From the NCBI GenBank assembly GCA_041576975.1, contig JBFGJY010000007.1, forward strand, positions 1 to 57,311: a DNA stretch of 57,311 bases, given 5' to 3'. Source of the stretch: JBFGJY01 sp041576975. Lineage in GTDB: Bacteria > Pseudomonadota > Gammaproteobacteria > UBA4575. The notes beneath the pieces are model-generated. The model saw only the letters and a program-made list of their open reading frames with translations, searched no databases and was not told the DNA's origin. Shown piece by piece: positions 16,959-26,114 of the stretch. Positions within the stretch are counted from its first letter, which is position 1. Every line of letters starts with the position of its first letter. The position numbers and the translations under genes were made by a program.

Positions 16959-19697
16959 CTAAAATACTTTTCTCACGACGTTAATTTTTTTGTATCGTGC
17001 TACGAATTTGTATCCCTCCATTACAAGAAGAATAGTCAAAGATAAGCATAAAAGATAAAACCATTGATTAAATCCTACCGGCCCAATGTGTAATACATCT
17101 TTAAGGATGGGTGTGTACATTGCTGCTATATGCAACAACTGCGCTGTAATAGTTCCAAATAGTAATAATGGATTACCAAGAGGATTATGTCGAAATACAG
17201 ATTGTGTTTCGGATCGGCTATTAAATGCTTGAATGTTTAAAAATAACACCATTAACAATAAAGTGAGGTTTCGAGCTTCTTCAACTGTATTACCTGCGGC
17301 AATTGAAAATTGAAATGTAACAAATGCAAGCCCACCTATTACAAATGCAGATACAATCACTCTTTCCAGCATAACTCTATTAAAAATTTTCTCTTGGGGT
17401 GAGCGTGGCGGTTTGCTCAATTCATCGCCCTCTGCAGGTTCAAATGCAAGTGCTACATCTTGTATACCATTTGTGACTAAATTTAACCAAAGTAATTGAA
17501 CGGCAAACAATGGGACAGGTAATCCACTCAATAAAGCTAATGCAACAAGCACAATTTCCGCTGCGCCAGCAGAGATCAAAAGAAAAATAACTTTGCGTAT
17601 ATTCGCATAAGCAATTCGTCCTTCTTCAATTCCGGCCATAATGGATGCAAAATTATCGTCGGTGATGATCATATCGGATATTTCTTTTACAACATCACTA
17701 CCTTGCTTACCCATCGCAATACCCACATGCGCCGCTCGCAAAGCAGGTGCATCATTGGCACCGTCCCCAGTAACTGCAACGTAATGACCATTGCGTTGCA
17801 TTGCATGGACAATATTTAGTTTTTGTTGAGGCTCAACTCTTGCGAAAACTCGCGTATTATTAATTAAATGTGCTTGCTTATCGCTTGATGCTTCTTTTAT
17901 CTTTTTTATCTCAGAACCAGTAATGACTTGATCAGGCTTAGTGGCGAGTTCTAATTCATGCGAGATTGCATATGCAGTCTGTGGATGGTCGCCAGTAATC
18001 ATTACCACTTCTATACCTGCCTTGCGACATGCTTGAATGGCATCTTTGGCCTCTGGACGTAACGGATCGATCATGGCCACTAATGCTAAAAAAGTGAGGC
18101 CTTGTAAATGATTCGTTGATATTTTTTCTTGTTTTCCTAACTCAATAACGCCTGCAGCAAACGCCAACACTCGAAATCCTGTCGTTGCTAATCGTGTTGC
18201 TTCTTTTTCAAACCAGGCGTAATCAAATGGTTCATTTCCATCTATCGAATCCATTGAGCTACACATCGAAGCCAGTTCTTCAAATGCGCCTTTCACAAAT
18301 ACAACTGTACGCGAATTAACTTCATGGGCAGCCGCTGAGAACCGATTCTCAGACTCATAAGGCATGACGGCAACCTCGGAATACATGTCTATTGCCTTTG
18401 CTCGTGCTACGCCAAGTTTTTGAGCCATTACCAACATTGCAATATCAACCGTGTCACCATGATGAGCCCAAGCGTGATTTCGACGTCCAAGAAATCCCTC
18501 ATTTGCTAAAGCAGCAGCAAGGGCTACTCTTGATAACAGTTCTCGTTGTCTGGTCGTACAATTTGTTCCATCAGCACATTGAGCACTTCCAGTGGGATCC
18601 GTACCTTCTCCAGTTAAAATAATAGGAGCTTGTTTTGGTAACACGATCTGAACTGCAGTAATTTCATTAACCGTTAACGTACCCGTCTTATCTGAGGCAA
18701 TCATGGTGCAAGATCCTAGTGCTTCAACTGCAAGAAGGCGTCGCACAATTACATTACGTTTTGCCATTCGCCTTACTCCTATTGCAAGCGCCACAGTCAA
18801 GGCAACTGGTAATCCTTCTGGGATAGCAGCAACTGCTAAGGCAACAACAACGAAAAATATCTCGTGCATTGTGTGCCCTTGATACTGCATAGCAACCCCC
18901 ATTACGATGACTGCTATACCGATAGCGAACGCAATATTAATTGTAAACCGTTCCATGCGTATTATTAGTGGCGGCTTTACCTCAGTATCGTAGATCACTG
19001 CCTCCGCAATTTGGCCTAGTTGAGTACTGAGTCCTGTAGCAGTGACGATGCTCTCAGCCCGTCCTTTCAATACTAGAGTGCCTTTAAATGCCATGTTTAG
19101 TTGGTCTGCTATAGATGTCGCACTAGGCAACAACAATGAAGAATTTTTCTCTACTGGAGTTGATTCGCCCGTTAGCAACGACTCATCTATTTGTAAGTCA
19201 TGCTCACTTATCAAACGAACATCCGCTGGAATTTTGTCGCCTGATTGAAGTAGAACTAAATCACCAGGCACAAGCAGTTCTGCATTTATTTCTAATGCCT
19301 CACCATCACGTATGACATGTGCATACTCCGTAATATATTCACGTAAATTTACAGCGCTACGTTCAGCACCATATTCTTGTGCGGTGCCAATGATGGCATT
19401 GATCAGTAGAATTGTAAAAATGAATACCGCATCAGTAATTTCGCCGAGCATAAGAGAAATAACTGCAGCGCCAAGTAAAATATAAATAAAAGGGTCTAAA
19501 AACTGCCTTATGAATATTAATACAAGACTAATCTTTGTAGATTGTGGTAATTTATTGAGCCCAAATTGTGAAAGACGTATTTTAGCCTCTTCTTGATGTA
19601 ATCCCGTATGAGAGGAATCAAATTCGTCGATTACTTTATCTACGCTAAGAGAGCACGGTTGCTTGCGTAAAAAACGGTTTACATTTTGATTTTGCAA
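16959..19697 (-). CDS. P2-type cation-transporting ATPase (CtpF/PacL-like)
   Basis: A 912-aa P-type ATPase. In order: N-terminal cation ATPase domain, TGES actuator loop, IPEGLP in TM4, phosphorylated Asp336 in SDKTGTLT, nucleotide domain, TGDGANDAP hinge and a six-helix C-terminal membrane part. TM4 is like Ca2+ pumps. The TM6 segment reads NLVTNGIQDVAL, with Asn where SERCA has the Ca2+-binding Asp (NLVTDG), so the ion may not be Ca2+. The start is TTG at 19697; no good ATG precedes the conserved N-terminus. It stands 36 bp after ppsA and 16 bp before the kinase fusion gene. A related pump, CtpF, belongs to the mycobacterial DosR regulon. Confidence 0.93.
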   Translation of the reverse strand: MQNQNVNRFLRKQPCSLSVDKVIDEFDSSHTGLHQEEAKIRLSQFGLNKLPQSTKISLVLIFIRQFLDPFIYILLGAAVISLMLGEITDAVFIFTILLINAIIGTAQEYGAERSAVNLREYITEYAHVIRDGEALEINAELLVPGDLVLLQSGDKIPADVRLISEHDLQIDESLLTGESTPVEKNSSLLLPSATSIADQLNMAFKGTLVLKGRAESIVTATGLSTQLGQIAEAVIYDTEVKPPLIIRMERFTINIAFAIGIAVIVMGVAMQYQGHTMHEIFFVVVALAVAAIPEGLPVALTVALAIGVRRMAKRNVIVRRLLAVEALGSCTMIASDKTGTLTVNEITAVQIVLPKQAPIILTGEGTDPTGSAQCADGTNCTTRQRELLSRVALAAALANEGFLGRRNHAWAHHGDTVDIAMLVMAQKLGVARAKAIDMYSEVAVMPYESENRFSAAAHEVNSRTVVFVKGAFEELASMCSSMDSIDGNEPFDYAWFEKEATRLATTGFRVLAFAAGVIELGKQEKISTNHLQGLTFLALVAMIDPLRPEAKDAIQACRKAGIEVVMITGDHPQTAYAISHELELATKPDQVITGSEIKKIKEASSDKQAHLINNTRVFARVEPQQKLNIVHAMQRNGHYVAVTGDGANDAPALRAAHVGIAMGKQGSDVVKEISDMIITDDNFASIMAGIEEGRIAYANIRKVIFLLISAGAAEIVLVALALLSGLPVPLFAVQLLWLNLVTNGIQDVALAFEPAEGDELSKPPRSPQEKIFNRVMLERVIVSAFVIGGLAFVTFQFSIAAGNTVEEARNLTLLLMVLFLNIQAFNSRSETQSVFRHNPLGNPLLLFGTITAQLLHIAAMYTPILKDVLHIGPVGFNQWFYLLCLSLTILLVMEGYKFVARYKKINVVRKVF

Positions 19698-19733
19698 TGA
19701 AGAGATTACTGTTTATTTCTAGAAAAATTTAGC

Positions 19734-22145
19734 TCATACTGCAAGCTCAATCTTTTTAGATTCAATTTGGTTAACAAGATATATAGTTTCTAATAGGCTA
19801 TCTGGGTTTAAACTTATTGACTCTATTCCCAAATTTATTAAGAACTCTATAAATTCAGGGTAATCGGAAGGTGCTTGTCCACAAATACCTGAGTAACACC
19901 TATTGCGCTTAGCTCCTTCAACAGCAAGCTCAATCATTTTTAAGACACCTGGATCACGTTCATCAAAATCGAATGAGACAATTTCAGAGTCTCTATCTAC
20001 TCCAAGCACTAACTGAGTAAGATCGTTTGAGCCAATAGAAATACCATCGAATACCTTTAAAAATTCATCAATTAGAACAACATTATTAGGAATTTCACAC
20101 ATCATATAAATCTTAAGCCCGCTTTCACCGCGCTTTAGGCCATGCGCATTCATAACCCCAAGAACTGCTTTACCTTCTTCTACTTTTCGACAAAAAGGAA
20201 TCATTAAAATAACATTATCGAACCCCATTTTATTGCGTACACGATGCATGGCTTTGCACTCAAGAGAAAAACCTTCTTCATAGGCTGGATGCGCATATCG
20301 TGAGGCACCACGAAAGCCCAACATCGGATTACTCTCAGATGGCTCAAAAAATTTACCACCTAATAAACTTGCATATTCATTGGTTTTAAAATCCGACATT
20401 CGTACTATTACTGGTTTTGGATAAAACGCTGCCGCAATTGTACCCACACCCTCAGACAGCTTTTCAATAAAAAAGTCTTGTGGACTAAAATAATTATGTG
20501 TCAATCTTTCAATTTCTGCGCGTTGATTTGCATCCTTTACTTTTTGCAAGTGCACTAATGCCATTGGATGAATGCCAATATAGTTATTAATAATAAACTC
20601 CATTCTCGCAAGACCTACTCCATCACATGGTAATGCACTTAATCTAAATGCAAGATCAGGGTTGCCCAAGTTAATCATTAACTTAGTCCTTGATTTTGGG
20701 ATTGAGCTCAGATCGGTAGTCTGCACCTCAAAAGATAACTCTCCCTTGTATATTTTTCCGACATCACCATCGGCACACGAAACCGTTATTGTTTGCCCAT
20801 CAACTATTTTCCGTGTAGCCTCATTAGTACCTACTACCGCTGGTATACCTAACTCGCGCGCCACAATTGCTGCATGACATGTTCTACCACCATGATTGGT
20901 TATAATTGCAGCCGCTTTTTTTAATACTGGTCCCCAATCTGGAGATGTCATGTCTGCAACTAATACTTCTCCTGCTTCAAATTCAGATAAACGATCTTTA
21001 TTAGAAATATATCGTGCAGTTCCGCTTGCAATTTTGCTGCCTACAGCGCGGCCTGTAATAAGGACTTTGCCTTTGTCTTTTATATGATACTGCTCTAATA
21101 CATCATGTCGTTTTTGCGATGTAACGGTTTCGGGCCGAGCCTGTATTAAATAGAGTTGGCCATCGACACCGTCTTTAGCCCACTCAATATCCATTGGCCG
21201 TGGTTTATTTGCTTTTTTACTATAGTGCTCTTCAGTTTTGATTGCATAATCTGCAAGTTTTAAGACATCAGCATCATCTAAACAAAATTGTTGACTATCA
21301 ACTTTCGATGTCTGTATTTGACGTGTAGCTTTTCCATCTTGGGTATAAACCATCTTGATGGTTTTATCACCAAGAGCCCTCCGTAAAACCGCAGAATAGC
21401 CTTGTTTGAAAGTAGGTTTGTGCACATAAAATTCATCTGGACTGACATTTCCTTGAACAATCGTTTCACCTAATCCATATGCTGCTGTGATAAAAACCAC
21501 ATCTTGAAATCCTGACTCCGTATCAATTGAAAACATTACTCCACTTGAAGCAAGATCAGAACGTACCATCTTCATTACACCAACTGATAAAGCAACTTTA
21601 AAATGGTCAAAATTGTTATTGTTACGATAAACAATAGCACGATCAGTAAAAAGTGAAGCCAAGCATTTTCGATATGCATCTAGTAAATCATGCTCACCAG
21701 AAATATTTAGATAAGTATCATGTTGACCTGCGAAACTTGCGGTTGGTAAATCTTCTGCAGTGGCTGAACTTCTAACTGCAACACTTAAATCTGTGCCATA
21801 TTCTTTTAGTAGTTGTTGATATGCCTCACATATCTCTTTACTTAAATTAATTGGTAAAGCTGCATTTTGAATTAATTCCCGTGCTCGTTGTGCGCATATT
21901 TCTAATTCAGAAATATCATCTTTATCAAGACTATCTATAAGCTTATGAAGAGGTTCCAAAACATGAGATTCTTGTAATAAATCCCAATAAGCTCTTACTG
22001 TGACTGCAAATCCATTTGGAACTTTAACGCCTTTAGGAGTTAGTTCTCGATACATTTCTCCCAAGGAAGCATTTTTCCCGCCTACTACTGAAACGTCATC
22101 AATACTTAGAGTGTTAAACCATCGCACATATTGTAAGTTTGTCAC
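19734..22145 (-). CDS. ppsA: Phosphoenolpyruvate synthase
   Basis: An 803-aa enzyme converting pyruvate, ATP and water to PEP, AMP and phosphate; E. coli PpsA is 792 aa. The N-terminal ATP-grasp-like domain has VGGKNASLGEMYREL and VRSSATAEDLPTASFAGQ. The swivelling domain carries the phospho-histidine His424 in GGRTCHAAIVARELG. The C-terminal barrel ends with GICGQAPSDYPEF and SLNPDS. The start is GTG at 22145, with GGAG 9 nt upstream. First gene of a unit with the P-type ATPase and kinase fusion. An FNR-type box with a well-placed TATATT lies upstream, so oxygen-dependent gluconeogenic flow from pyruvate into the nearby glycogen pathway is a reasonable inference. Confidence 0.97.
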   Translation of the reverse strand: MTNLQYVRWFNTLSIDDVSVVGGKNASLGEMYRELTPKGVKVPNGFAVTVRAYWDLLQESHVLEPLHKLIDSLDKDDISELEICAQRARELIQNAALPINLSKEICEAYQQLLKEYGTDLSVAVRSSATAEDLPTASFAGQHDTYLNISGEHDLLDAYRKCLASLFTDRAIVYRNNNNFDHFKVALSVGVMKMVRSDLASSGVMFSIDTESGFQDVVFITAAYGLGETIVQGNVSPDEFYVHKPTFKQGYSAVLRRALGDKTIKMVYTQDGKATRQIQTSKVDSQQFCLDDADVLKLADYAIKTEEHYSKKANKPRPMDIEWAKDGVDGQLYLIQARPETVTSQKRHDVLEQYHIKDKGKVLITGRAVGSKIASGTARYISNKDRLSEFEAGEVLVADMTSPDWGPVLKKAAAIITNHGGRTCHAAIVARELGIPAVVGTNEATRKIVDGQTITVSCADGDVGKIYKGELSFEVQTTDLSSIPKSRTKLMINLGNPDLAFRLSALPCDGVGLARMEFIINNYIGIHPMALVHLQKVKDANQRAEIERLTHNYFSPQDFFIEKLSEGVGTIAAAFYPKPVIVRMSDFKTNEYASLLGGKFFEPSESNPMLGFRGASRYAHPAYEEGFSLECKAMHRVRNKMGFDNVILMIPFCRKVEEGKAVLGVMNAHGLKRGESGLKIYMMCEIPNNVVLIDEFLKVFDGISIGSNDLTQLVLGVDRDSEIVSFDFDERDPGVLKMIELAVEGAKRNRCYSGICGQAPSDYPEFIEFLINLGIESISLNPDSLLETIYLVNQIESKKIELAV

Positions 22146-22256
22146 TTAATGTAACTCCTAAATGTCAGCATAGTAGGACGATGTAAAGACATATGAACTT
22201 ACTGATCTCCACGTGATTACATAAGCAAGATCAGCCAAGATAATGATTTTAAAAAG

Positions 22257-22298
22257 AATATAGCCAGAAGATACTATTCACAGATTGATTTAGGTCAA
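22257..22298 (-). promoter_or_regulatory. FNR-type promoter of ppsA
   Basis: TTGAT-TTAG-GTCAA (22285-22298) has one change from the FNR consensus. On the reverse strand TATATT (22262-22257) lies 32 bp from the box centre, the class II activator spacing, and would start transcription near 22250, about 105 nt before the GTG. Confidence 0.7.
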
Positions 22299-22440
22299 CT
22301 AAGCAGTGTATTTTTCTGGTATTTAAAATTTACAAATTATTAATACGTGACAAATTATGAAATAGTATTCGTTAACATATTAGCGATTGTAGATGCTTAT
22401 TTTTTCTACTACTTGTCAATTTGAATAAGGCTAATCTTTT

Positions 22441-23448
22441 ATGATAATACTTGCAGGCGATATAGGTGGAACTAGTTCAACATTTTTACTTACAGAAAAG
22501 TCTGCAATAAAAACCGATACATTATTTGAGCACACTTACCCCAGCAATAATTTTGAAAGCATTTTTCCACTACTAGAACAGTTTTTAAATAAGGATGCCC
22601 AACTAACAGCACCGCCAAAAGTCGCTTGTATAGCAATTGCAGGACCTGTTCAAAAAAATACAGCAATAGTTACTAATTTGCCCTGGGTTGTCAGTGAGCA
22701 AAAACTTGAAGAACATTTTAAAATTGACCGTGTAAAACTAATCAATGACTTTCAAGCAGTTGGGTATGGATTAACATCTCTCTCTGATTGTGACTTGGAA
22801 ACACTTCAAATTGGAAAGCTTAACCCTGAAGGGCCAAAGGCACTTATAGGTGCGGGTACGGGACTGGGTGAAGGGATAATTGTTACAAATGATGGCCATA
22901 CACAAATACTACCTTCAGAAGGTGGGCGAACAGATTTTGCACCTCGTGATGAATTCGAAATAGAGCTTCTGCAATATTTAATGCATCACAAAAAAAGAGT
23001 GGCGTGTGAAGCAATATTATCTGGCAAGGGACTGATAAGGATATTTGAATTTCTAAGAGCAAAAGGTTTTGGTAAAGAAACACCTGATTTACATCAAAGA
23101 TTGAAAACCAATGATCCAGCAGCTGAGATAAGTGCATATGCATTATCAGGCAAGGATCGACTTGCCGAACTTGCTCTTAACCGTTTTATAAAAATCTATG
23201 GCGCGCTTGCAGGTAACTTAGCATTAACTACACTTGCAACAGGAGGGGTATATATAGCTGGTGGAATAGCGCCTAAGATAATTAATAAACTCAAAGATGG
23301 TACTTTTATAGAATCTTTTAATGATAATCCAAAAATGAGTGTAATATTAAAAAACATACCAGTACATGTCATACTTAATACTTCTGTTGGATTATACGGC
23401 GCGCAATTTATAGCAGAAACGCTATCTAATAACGAAAATTCTACTTAA
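22441..23448 (+). CDS. glk: Glucokinase
   Basis: A 335-aa ATP-dependent glucokinase of the proteobacterial Glk family (E. coli Glk, 321 aa), making glucose-6-phosphate. It has the N-terminal phosphate loop AGDIGGTSST (residues 5-14), IAGPV, the sugar-binding LINDFQAVGYGL, IGAGTGLGEG and the C-terminal GGVYIAGGIAPKI adenosine segment. No zinc-finger ROK motif is present. It would phosphorylate glucose freed by GH57 or MalQ. It diverges from ppsA across 295 bp; I see no good FNR box in the orientation or position expected for glk, so its promoter may be constitutive. Confidence 0.95.
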   Translation: MIILAGDIGGTSSTFLLTEKSAIKTDTLFEHTYPSNNFESIFPLLEQFLNKDAQLTAPPKVACIAIAGPVQKNTAIVTNLPWVVSEQKLEEHFKIDRVKLINDFQAVGYGLTSLSDCDLETLQIGKLNPEGPKALIGAGTGLGEGIIVTNDGHTQILPSEGGRTDFAPRDEFEIELLQYLMHHKKRVACEAILSGKGLIRIFEFLRAKGFGKETPDLHQRLKTNDPAAEISAYALSGKDRLAELALNRFIKIYGALAGNLALTTLATGGVYIAGGIAPKIINKLKDGTFIESFNDNPKMSVILKNIPVHVILNTSVGLYGAQFIAETLSNNENST

Positions 23449-23759
23449 TTAACTATTCAGACAAACACCAACCAAATTCTTATCGCTAATAGTAAATATC
23501 GACAGAATGGTTTGCGTTTTGAACGATAAATCAGTAACCGACACTGTACATAGGTAGTCGGTAAAAAATTATACCTACTAAAAGCATATTTTAAATTTTC
23601 CAATAGCTTCATCATTGTTGAATAAATGTGTTTTTTTACTATCGCTTGACTCTTATCAACTACTATTAAATATATATGTGATAATTTTCCCAACTTAGAG
23701 AAAAAAACGGAGAAACCTGGTTAATTAGTACTTTTTAGATTAAGTGAGGTAAATTAGAA
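23449..23759. other. 311-bp intergenic region between glk and the CBS gene
   Basis: No convincing gene. It holds an imperfectly placed inverted repeat ACCGAC/GTCGGT (23537-23542 and 23557-23562, 14-nt loop, no T run), an FNR-type promoter (23646-23685), and GAGG about 11 nt before the CBS ATG. A reverse open frame at 23457-23693 has no ribosome site or recognisable composition. Confidence 0.6.
23646..23685 (+). promoter_or_regulatory. FNR-type promoter of the CBS-pair gene
   Basis: TTGAC-TCTT-ATCAA (23646-23659) has one change from consensus. An extended -10, TGTGATAAT (hexamer GATAAT, 23680-23685), lies 30 bp from the box centre. Transcription would start near 23692, giving a leader of about 68 nt. 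Confidence 0.7.
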
Positions 23760-24200
23760 ATGCATGTAAGTGAAGTAATGCACTCCCCTGCAGAGTGTTG
23801 TTGTCCCGAGACCAATCTTGATGCGGTGGCTAAATTTATGTGGGACCATGACTGTGGTGCTATTCCGGTCGTAGATGATTCAAATAAGCCTATCGGTATT
23901 GTTACAGATCGAGATATCACCATGAGCTCATTTTTAAACCACAAACCATTGTGGGAGATCAGCAGCAAAGAGATCACAAGCAAACGGCCGCTTTTTACTT
24001 GTAAGAGCGATGATGATATCAGGAATGCGCTGGAAACTATGGAACGAGAAAAAATCAGACGGTTGCCGGTGGTCAATAGTAATGGGGAGTTACAAGAAAT
24101 TTTATCCGTCGACGGCATCGTATTTTTTGCCAAGCAAGGCACTGATCTCTCATACGATGACACGGCAGGAACACTTAAAGCGGTCTCCATACACCACTAA
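23760..24200 (+). CDS. CBS-domain pair protein (Hrp1-like)
   Basis: A 146-aa cytoplasmic protein consisting of two CBS domains (about 1-60 and 72-135) and nothing else. Typical segments are DHDCGAIPVVDDSNKPIGIV followed by TDRDI in the first and KIRRLPVVNSNGELQEILS in the second. CBS pairs bind adenosyl ligands such as AMP, ATP or SAM and sense energy state. The size and simple layout resemble M. tuberculosis Hrp1 (Rv2626c), a DosR-regulon protein, but homology by family does not prove the same role. It is transcribed alone from an FNR-type promoter; a hairpin follows at 24222-24241. Ligand and target are unknown. Confidence 0.9.
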   Translation: MHVSEVMHSPAECCCPETNLDAVAKFMWDHDCGAIPVVDDSNKPIGIVTDRDITMSSFLNHKPLWEISSKEITSKRPLFTCKSDDDIRNALETMEREKIRRLPVVNSNGELQEILSVDGIVFFAKQGTDLSYDDTAGTLKAVSIHH

Positions 24201-24221
24201 TGTCTAACAATTTATGAATAC

Positions 24222-24241
24222 AGGGAAAAGCGACTTTCCCT
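24222..24241. terminator. Possible terminator hairpin after the CBS gene
   Basis: AGGGAAA-AGCGAC-TTTCCCT forms a 7-bp perfect stem 22 bp after the CBS stop. The following bases (ATTGCTCC) are not a T run, so a simple Rho-independent terminator is uncertain; an mRNA 3'-end stabiliser is possible. Confidence 0.35.
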
Positions 24242-24456
24242 ATTGCTCCATGTAATGATCCGTGAAGCTAGGTTAATATAGTTTACAAAAATAATTTTTA
24301 TAAACACATACTATATTGATGAAGGGCTGAAACTTTCCAGCATGGCAGTAACGTAAATACACATAAATCATATAACTACATAGATGAAAAAAGTAGGAAA
24401 CAGGCAATTTACGGAATTCAACATAGCGCATTGGATAATCAATACGGAGGTGCAGA

Positions 24457-24636
24457 GTGGTTACTTTAGATCTAACAGAGGATGAGGCAAAAGTTTTACG
24501 TATAGTTATTGACAGTTATCTTTCAGACCTACGCATGGAAATCGCCGATACAGATCGTAAAGACTTTAGAGAGATGTTAAAACATCGAAAACAAGTATTA
24601 ATTAAAGTGCTTGATGAGTTACCGAATAACGAGTAG
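24457..24636 (+). CDS. Small conserved-type acidic helical protein, 59 aa
   Basis: GTG at 24457 follows GGAGG by 6 nt, one of the best ribosome sites in the window, and the frame runs 59 codons to TAG. The protein is charged and predicted almost wholly helical: LDLTEDEAKVLRIVIDSYLS, then DLRMEIADTDRKDFREMLKH, with heptad-like leucines that suggest a two-helix bundle. I recall similar small uncharacterised proteobacterial proteins with an LRMEI..TD...FRE core, but I give no name. It lies 113 bp before the antiporter gene and might be co-transcribed. Function unknown. Confidence 0.8.
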   Translation: MVTLDLTEDEAKVLRIVIDSYLSDLRMEIADTDRKDFREMLKHRKQVLIKVLDELPNNE

Positions 24637-24671
24637 AAGTTGTAAATTTTTTTTAACATTTACTAAAAAGC

Positions 24672-24693
24672 TTTTCTTATCTGCATAAGAAAA
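24672..24693. repeat. AT-rich inverted repeat before the antiporter gene
   Basis: TTTTCTTAT-CTGC-ATAAGAAAA is a perfect 9-bp stem with a 4-nt loop, 57 bp before the antiporter start. On the forward strand it is followed by A residues, not T, so it is not a forward terminator. It could be an attenuating mRNA hairpin or a protein site. Confidence 0.4.
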
Positions 24694-24749
24694 AAATAAA
24701 TAAAAATTTTAGTCAAGCCTGTCACTAACGCCAGCATTGCCGATGTACT

Positions 24750-25946
24750 ATGGAAGCACACTCTAAGTTTTTACTCGCACTTGGGGCAATACTTCTACTC
24801 GGTTTGGTCACTGATTTTGTCGGACGCCGCACCCCACTACCACGTGTGACACTAATGCTAATGTTTGGTGTACTTATTGGAAAAGAGGTTTTTAATTTAA
24901 TCCCAACACTATTTGTCGATCAATTTGAGCTTATAACCGACATGACACTTGTCATGATTGGTTTTCTATTAGGCGGTAAATTCAATATCCAATCATTAAA
25001 AGGTAAGAAACAACAAATCTTGTGGATATCTATCGGTGCGGCAGTCATAACAACTATTCTTGTGTGCATAGGTCTCATTTTAATTGGGGTTCCAGTTGAA
25101 ATTGCAATTCTGTTAGGTTGTATTTCATCAGCAACGGCTCCTGCCGCAACCGTCGATGTGGTGACAGAATTGGAATATAAAGGGCCATTCGCAGATTTAT
25201 TACTCTCAGTAGTAGCACTCGATGATGCATGGGGATTAATTATTTTCAGTATTGGACTTGCTACTGTAACCGCAATTAGTGGCGTAGGTGACGCAACTTC
25301 GGCTTTGTTTAGCGTTGGATTTGACATTGGTGGTGCCATTATTTTAGGGCTACTTATTGGTTTGCCCGGAGTGTATCTCACGGGACGTATTCGACCGGGG
25401 CAACCCATGTTGACAGAAGCATTAGGTCTTGTATTTGTATGTGGTGGATTAGCAATATGGTTGGGTGTCTCATTCTTAATCGCTTCGATGGTGATGGGAG
25501 CAATGATTGCAAATTTTGCTCGTCATCATAAATATCCTTTTCATGCAATAGAGGGCATTGAATGGCCATTCTTAGTAGTGTTCTTTACAGTCGCAGGCGC
25601 ATCACTTGATTTAAGCGCATTAAAGACTATTGGGTTAGCAGGACTCGTCTATATTATTTGTAGAACAATTGGAAAAATCGTTGGTGCAACATTGGGAGCA
25701 TACATAAGTAACGCAACTGTAGTAACACGGCGCTGGATAGGTATTGCACTACTACCTCAAGCGGGCGTTGCCATTGGTATGGCACTGCTGGCAGCTAGCC
25801 AATTTCCTCAATATCATCAAGTATTATTATCTGTAATAATTAGCACGACTATACTTTTTGAAATCATAGGACCAATTTTTTCACGGTTTGCATTAAAACA
25901 AGTTCGAAGCCATAACAAACAAATTACAGGTAAAAACAAATCTTAA
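24750..25946 (+). CDS. Cation:proton antiporter, CPA2/KefB-type membrane domain
   Basis: A 398-aa protein of about 12 hydrophobic helices, the membrane domain of monovalent cation/proton antiporters (Na+/H+ exchanger fold). The ion-binding pair lies in ALDDAWGLIIFS (about residues 151-162), and SSATAPAATVDVV is the unwound fourth-helix segment. There is no C-terminal RCK/TrkA_N domain, so it is not a full KefB/C with glutathione or NAD gating. Na+ or K+ export is the family role; which ion is unclear. It follows the 59-aa gene; the start has no strong Shine-Dalgarno. No FNR-type box is evident here. Confidence 0.9.
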   Translation: MEAHSKFLLALGAILLLGLVTDFVGRRTPLPRVTLMLMFGVLIGKEVFNLIPTLFVDQFELITDMTLVMIGFLLGGKFNIQSLKGKKQQILWISIGAAVITTILVCIGLILIGVPVEIAILLGCISSATAPAATVDVVTELEYKGPFADLLLSVVALDDAWGLIIFSIGLATVTAISGVGDATSALFSVGFDIGGAIILGLLIGLPGVYLTGRIRPGQPMLTEALGLVFVCGGLAIWLGVSFLIASMVMGAMIANFARHHKYPFHAIEGIEWPFLVVFFTVAGASLDLSALKTIGLAGLVYIICRTIGKIVGATLGAYISNATVVTRRWIGIALLPQAGVAIGMALLAASQFPQYHQVLLSVIISTTILFEIIGPIFSRFALKQVRSHNKQITGKNKS

Positions 25947-26044
25947 TTACTAATTTCATAATCAAAAAGTAAGGTAATAAACGCATGAAGTAATATATCT
26001 CAAAATAATCAAAATGAAATTCTAGTTTTTATTCACATTATTTT

Positions 26045-26058
26045 CTGATGTATATCAA
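26045..26058 (+). promoter_or_regulatory. FNR-like box upstream of the glycine-zipper lipoprotein gene
   Basis: CTGAT-GTAT-ATCAA has one change from the consensus. The expected -10 area (about 26077-26086) holds only AATAGT/TAGTAG, so promoter function is less certain than for other boxes. Confidence 0.45.
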
Positions 26059-26114
26059 TATAAATCACTTTCGAAAATAGTAGGTTCCACTTTTTAAGCT
26101 GAATAAGGATATAT

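Noticed and set aside
23457..23693. 78-aa reverse open frame between glk and the CBS gene
   Set aside because: Covers the FNR-type promoter of the CBS gene, has no ribosome site, and its composition looks like translated AT-rich intergenic DNA.
23735..24190. 151-aa open frame on the reverse strand over the CBS gene
   Set aside because: It is the antisense shadow of the CBS-pair gene, which has clear domain motifs; the reverse product is Ser/Leu-rich with no ribosome site.
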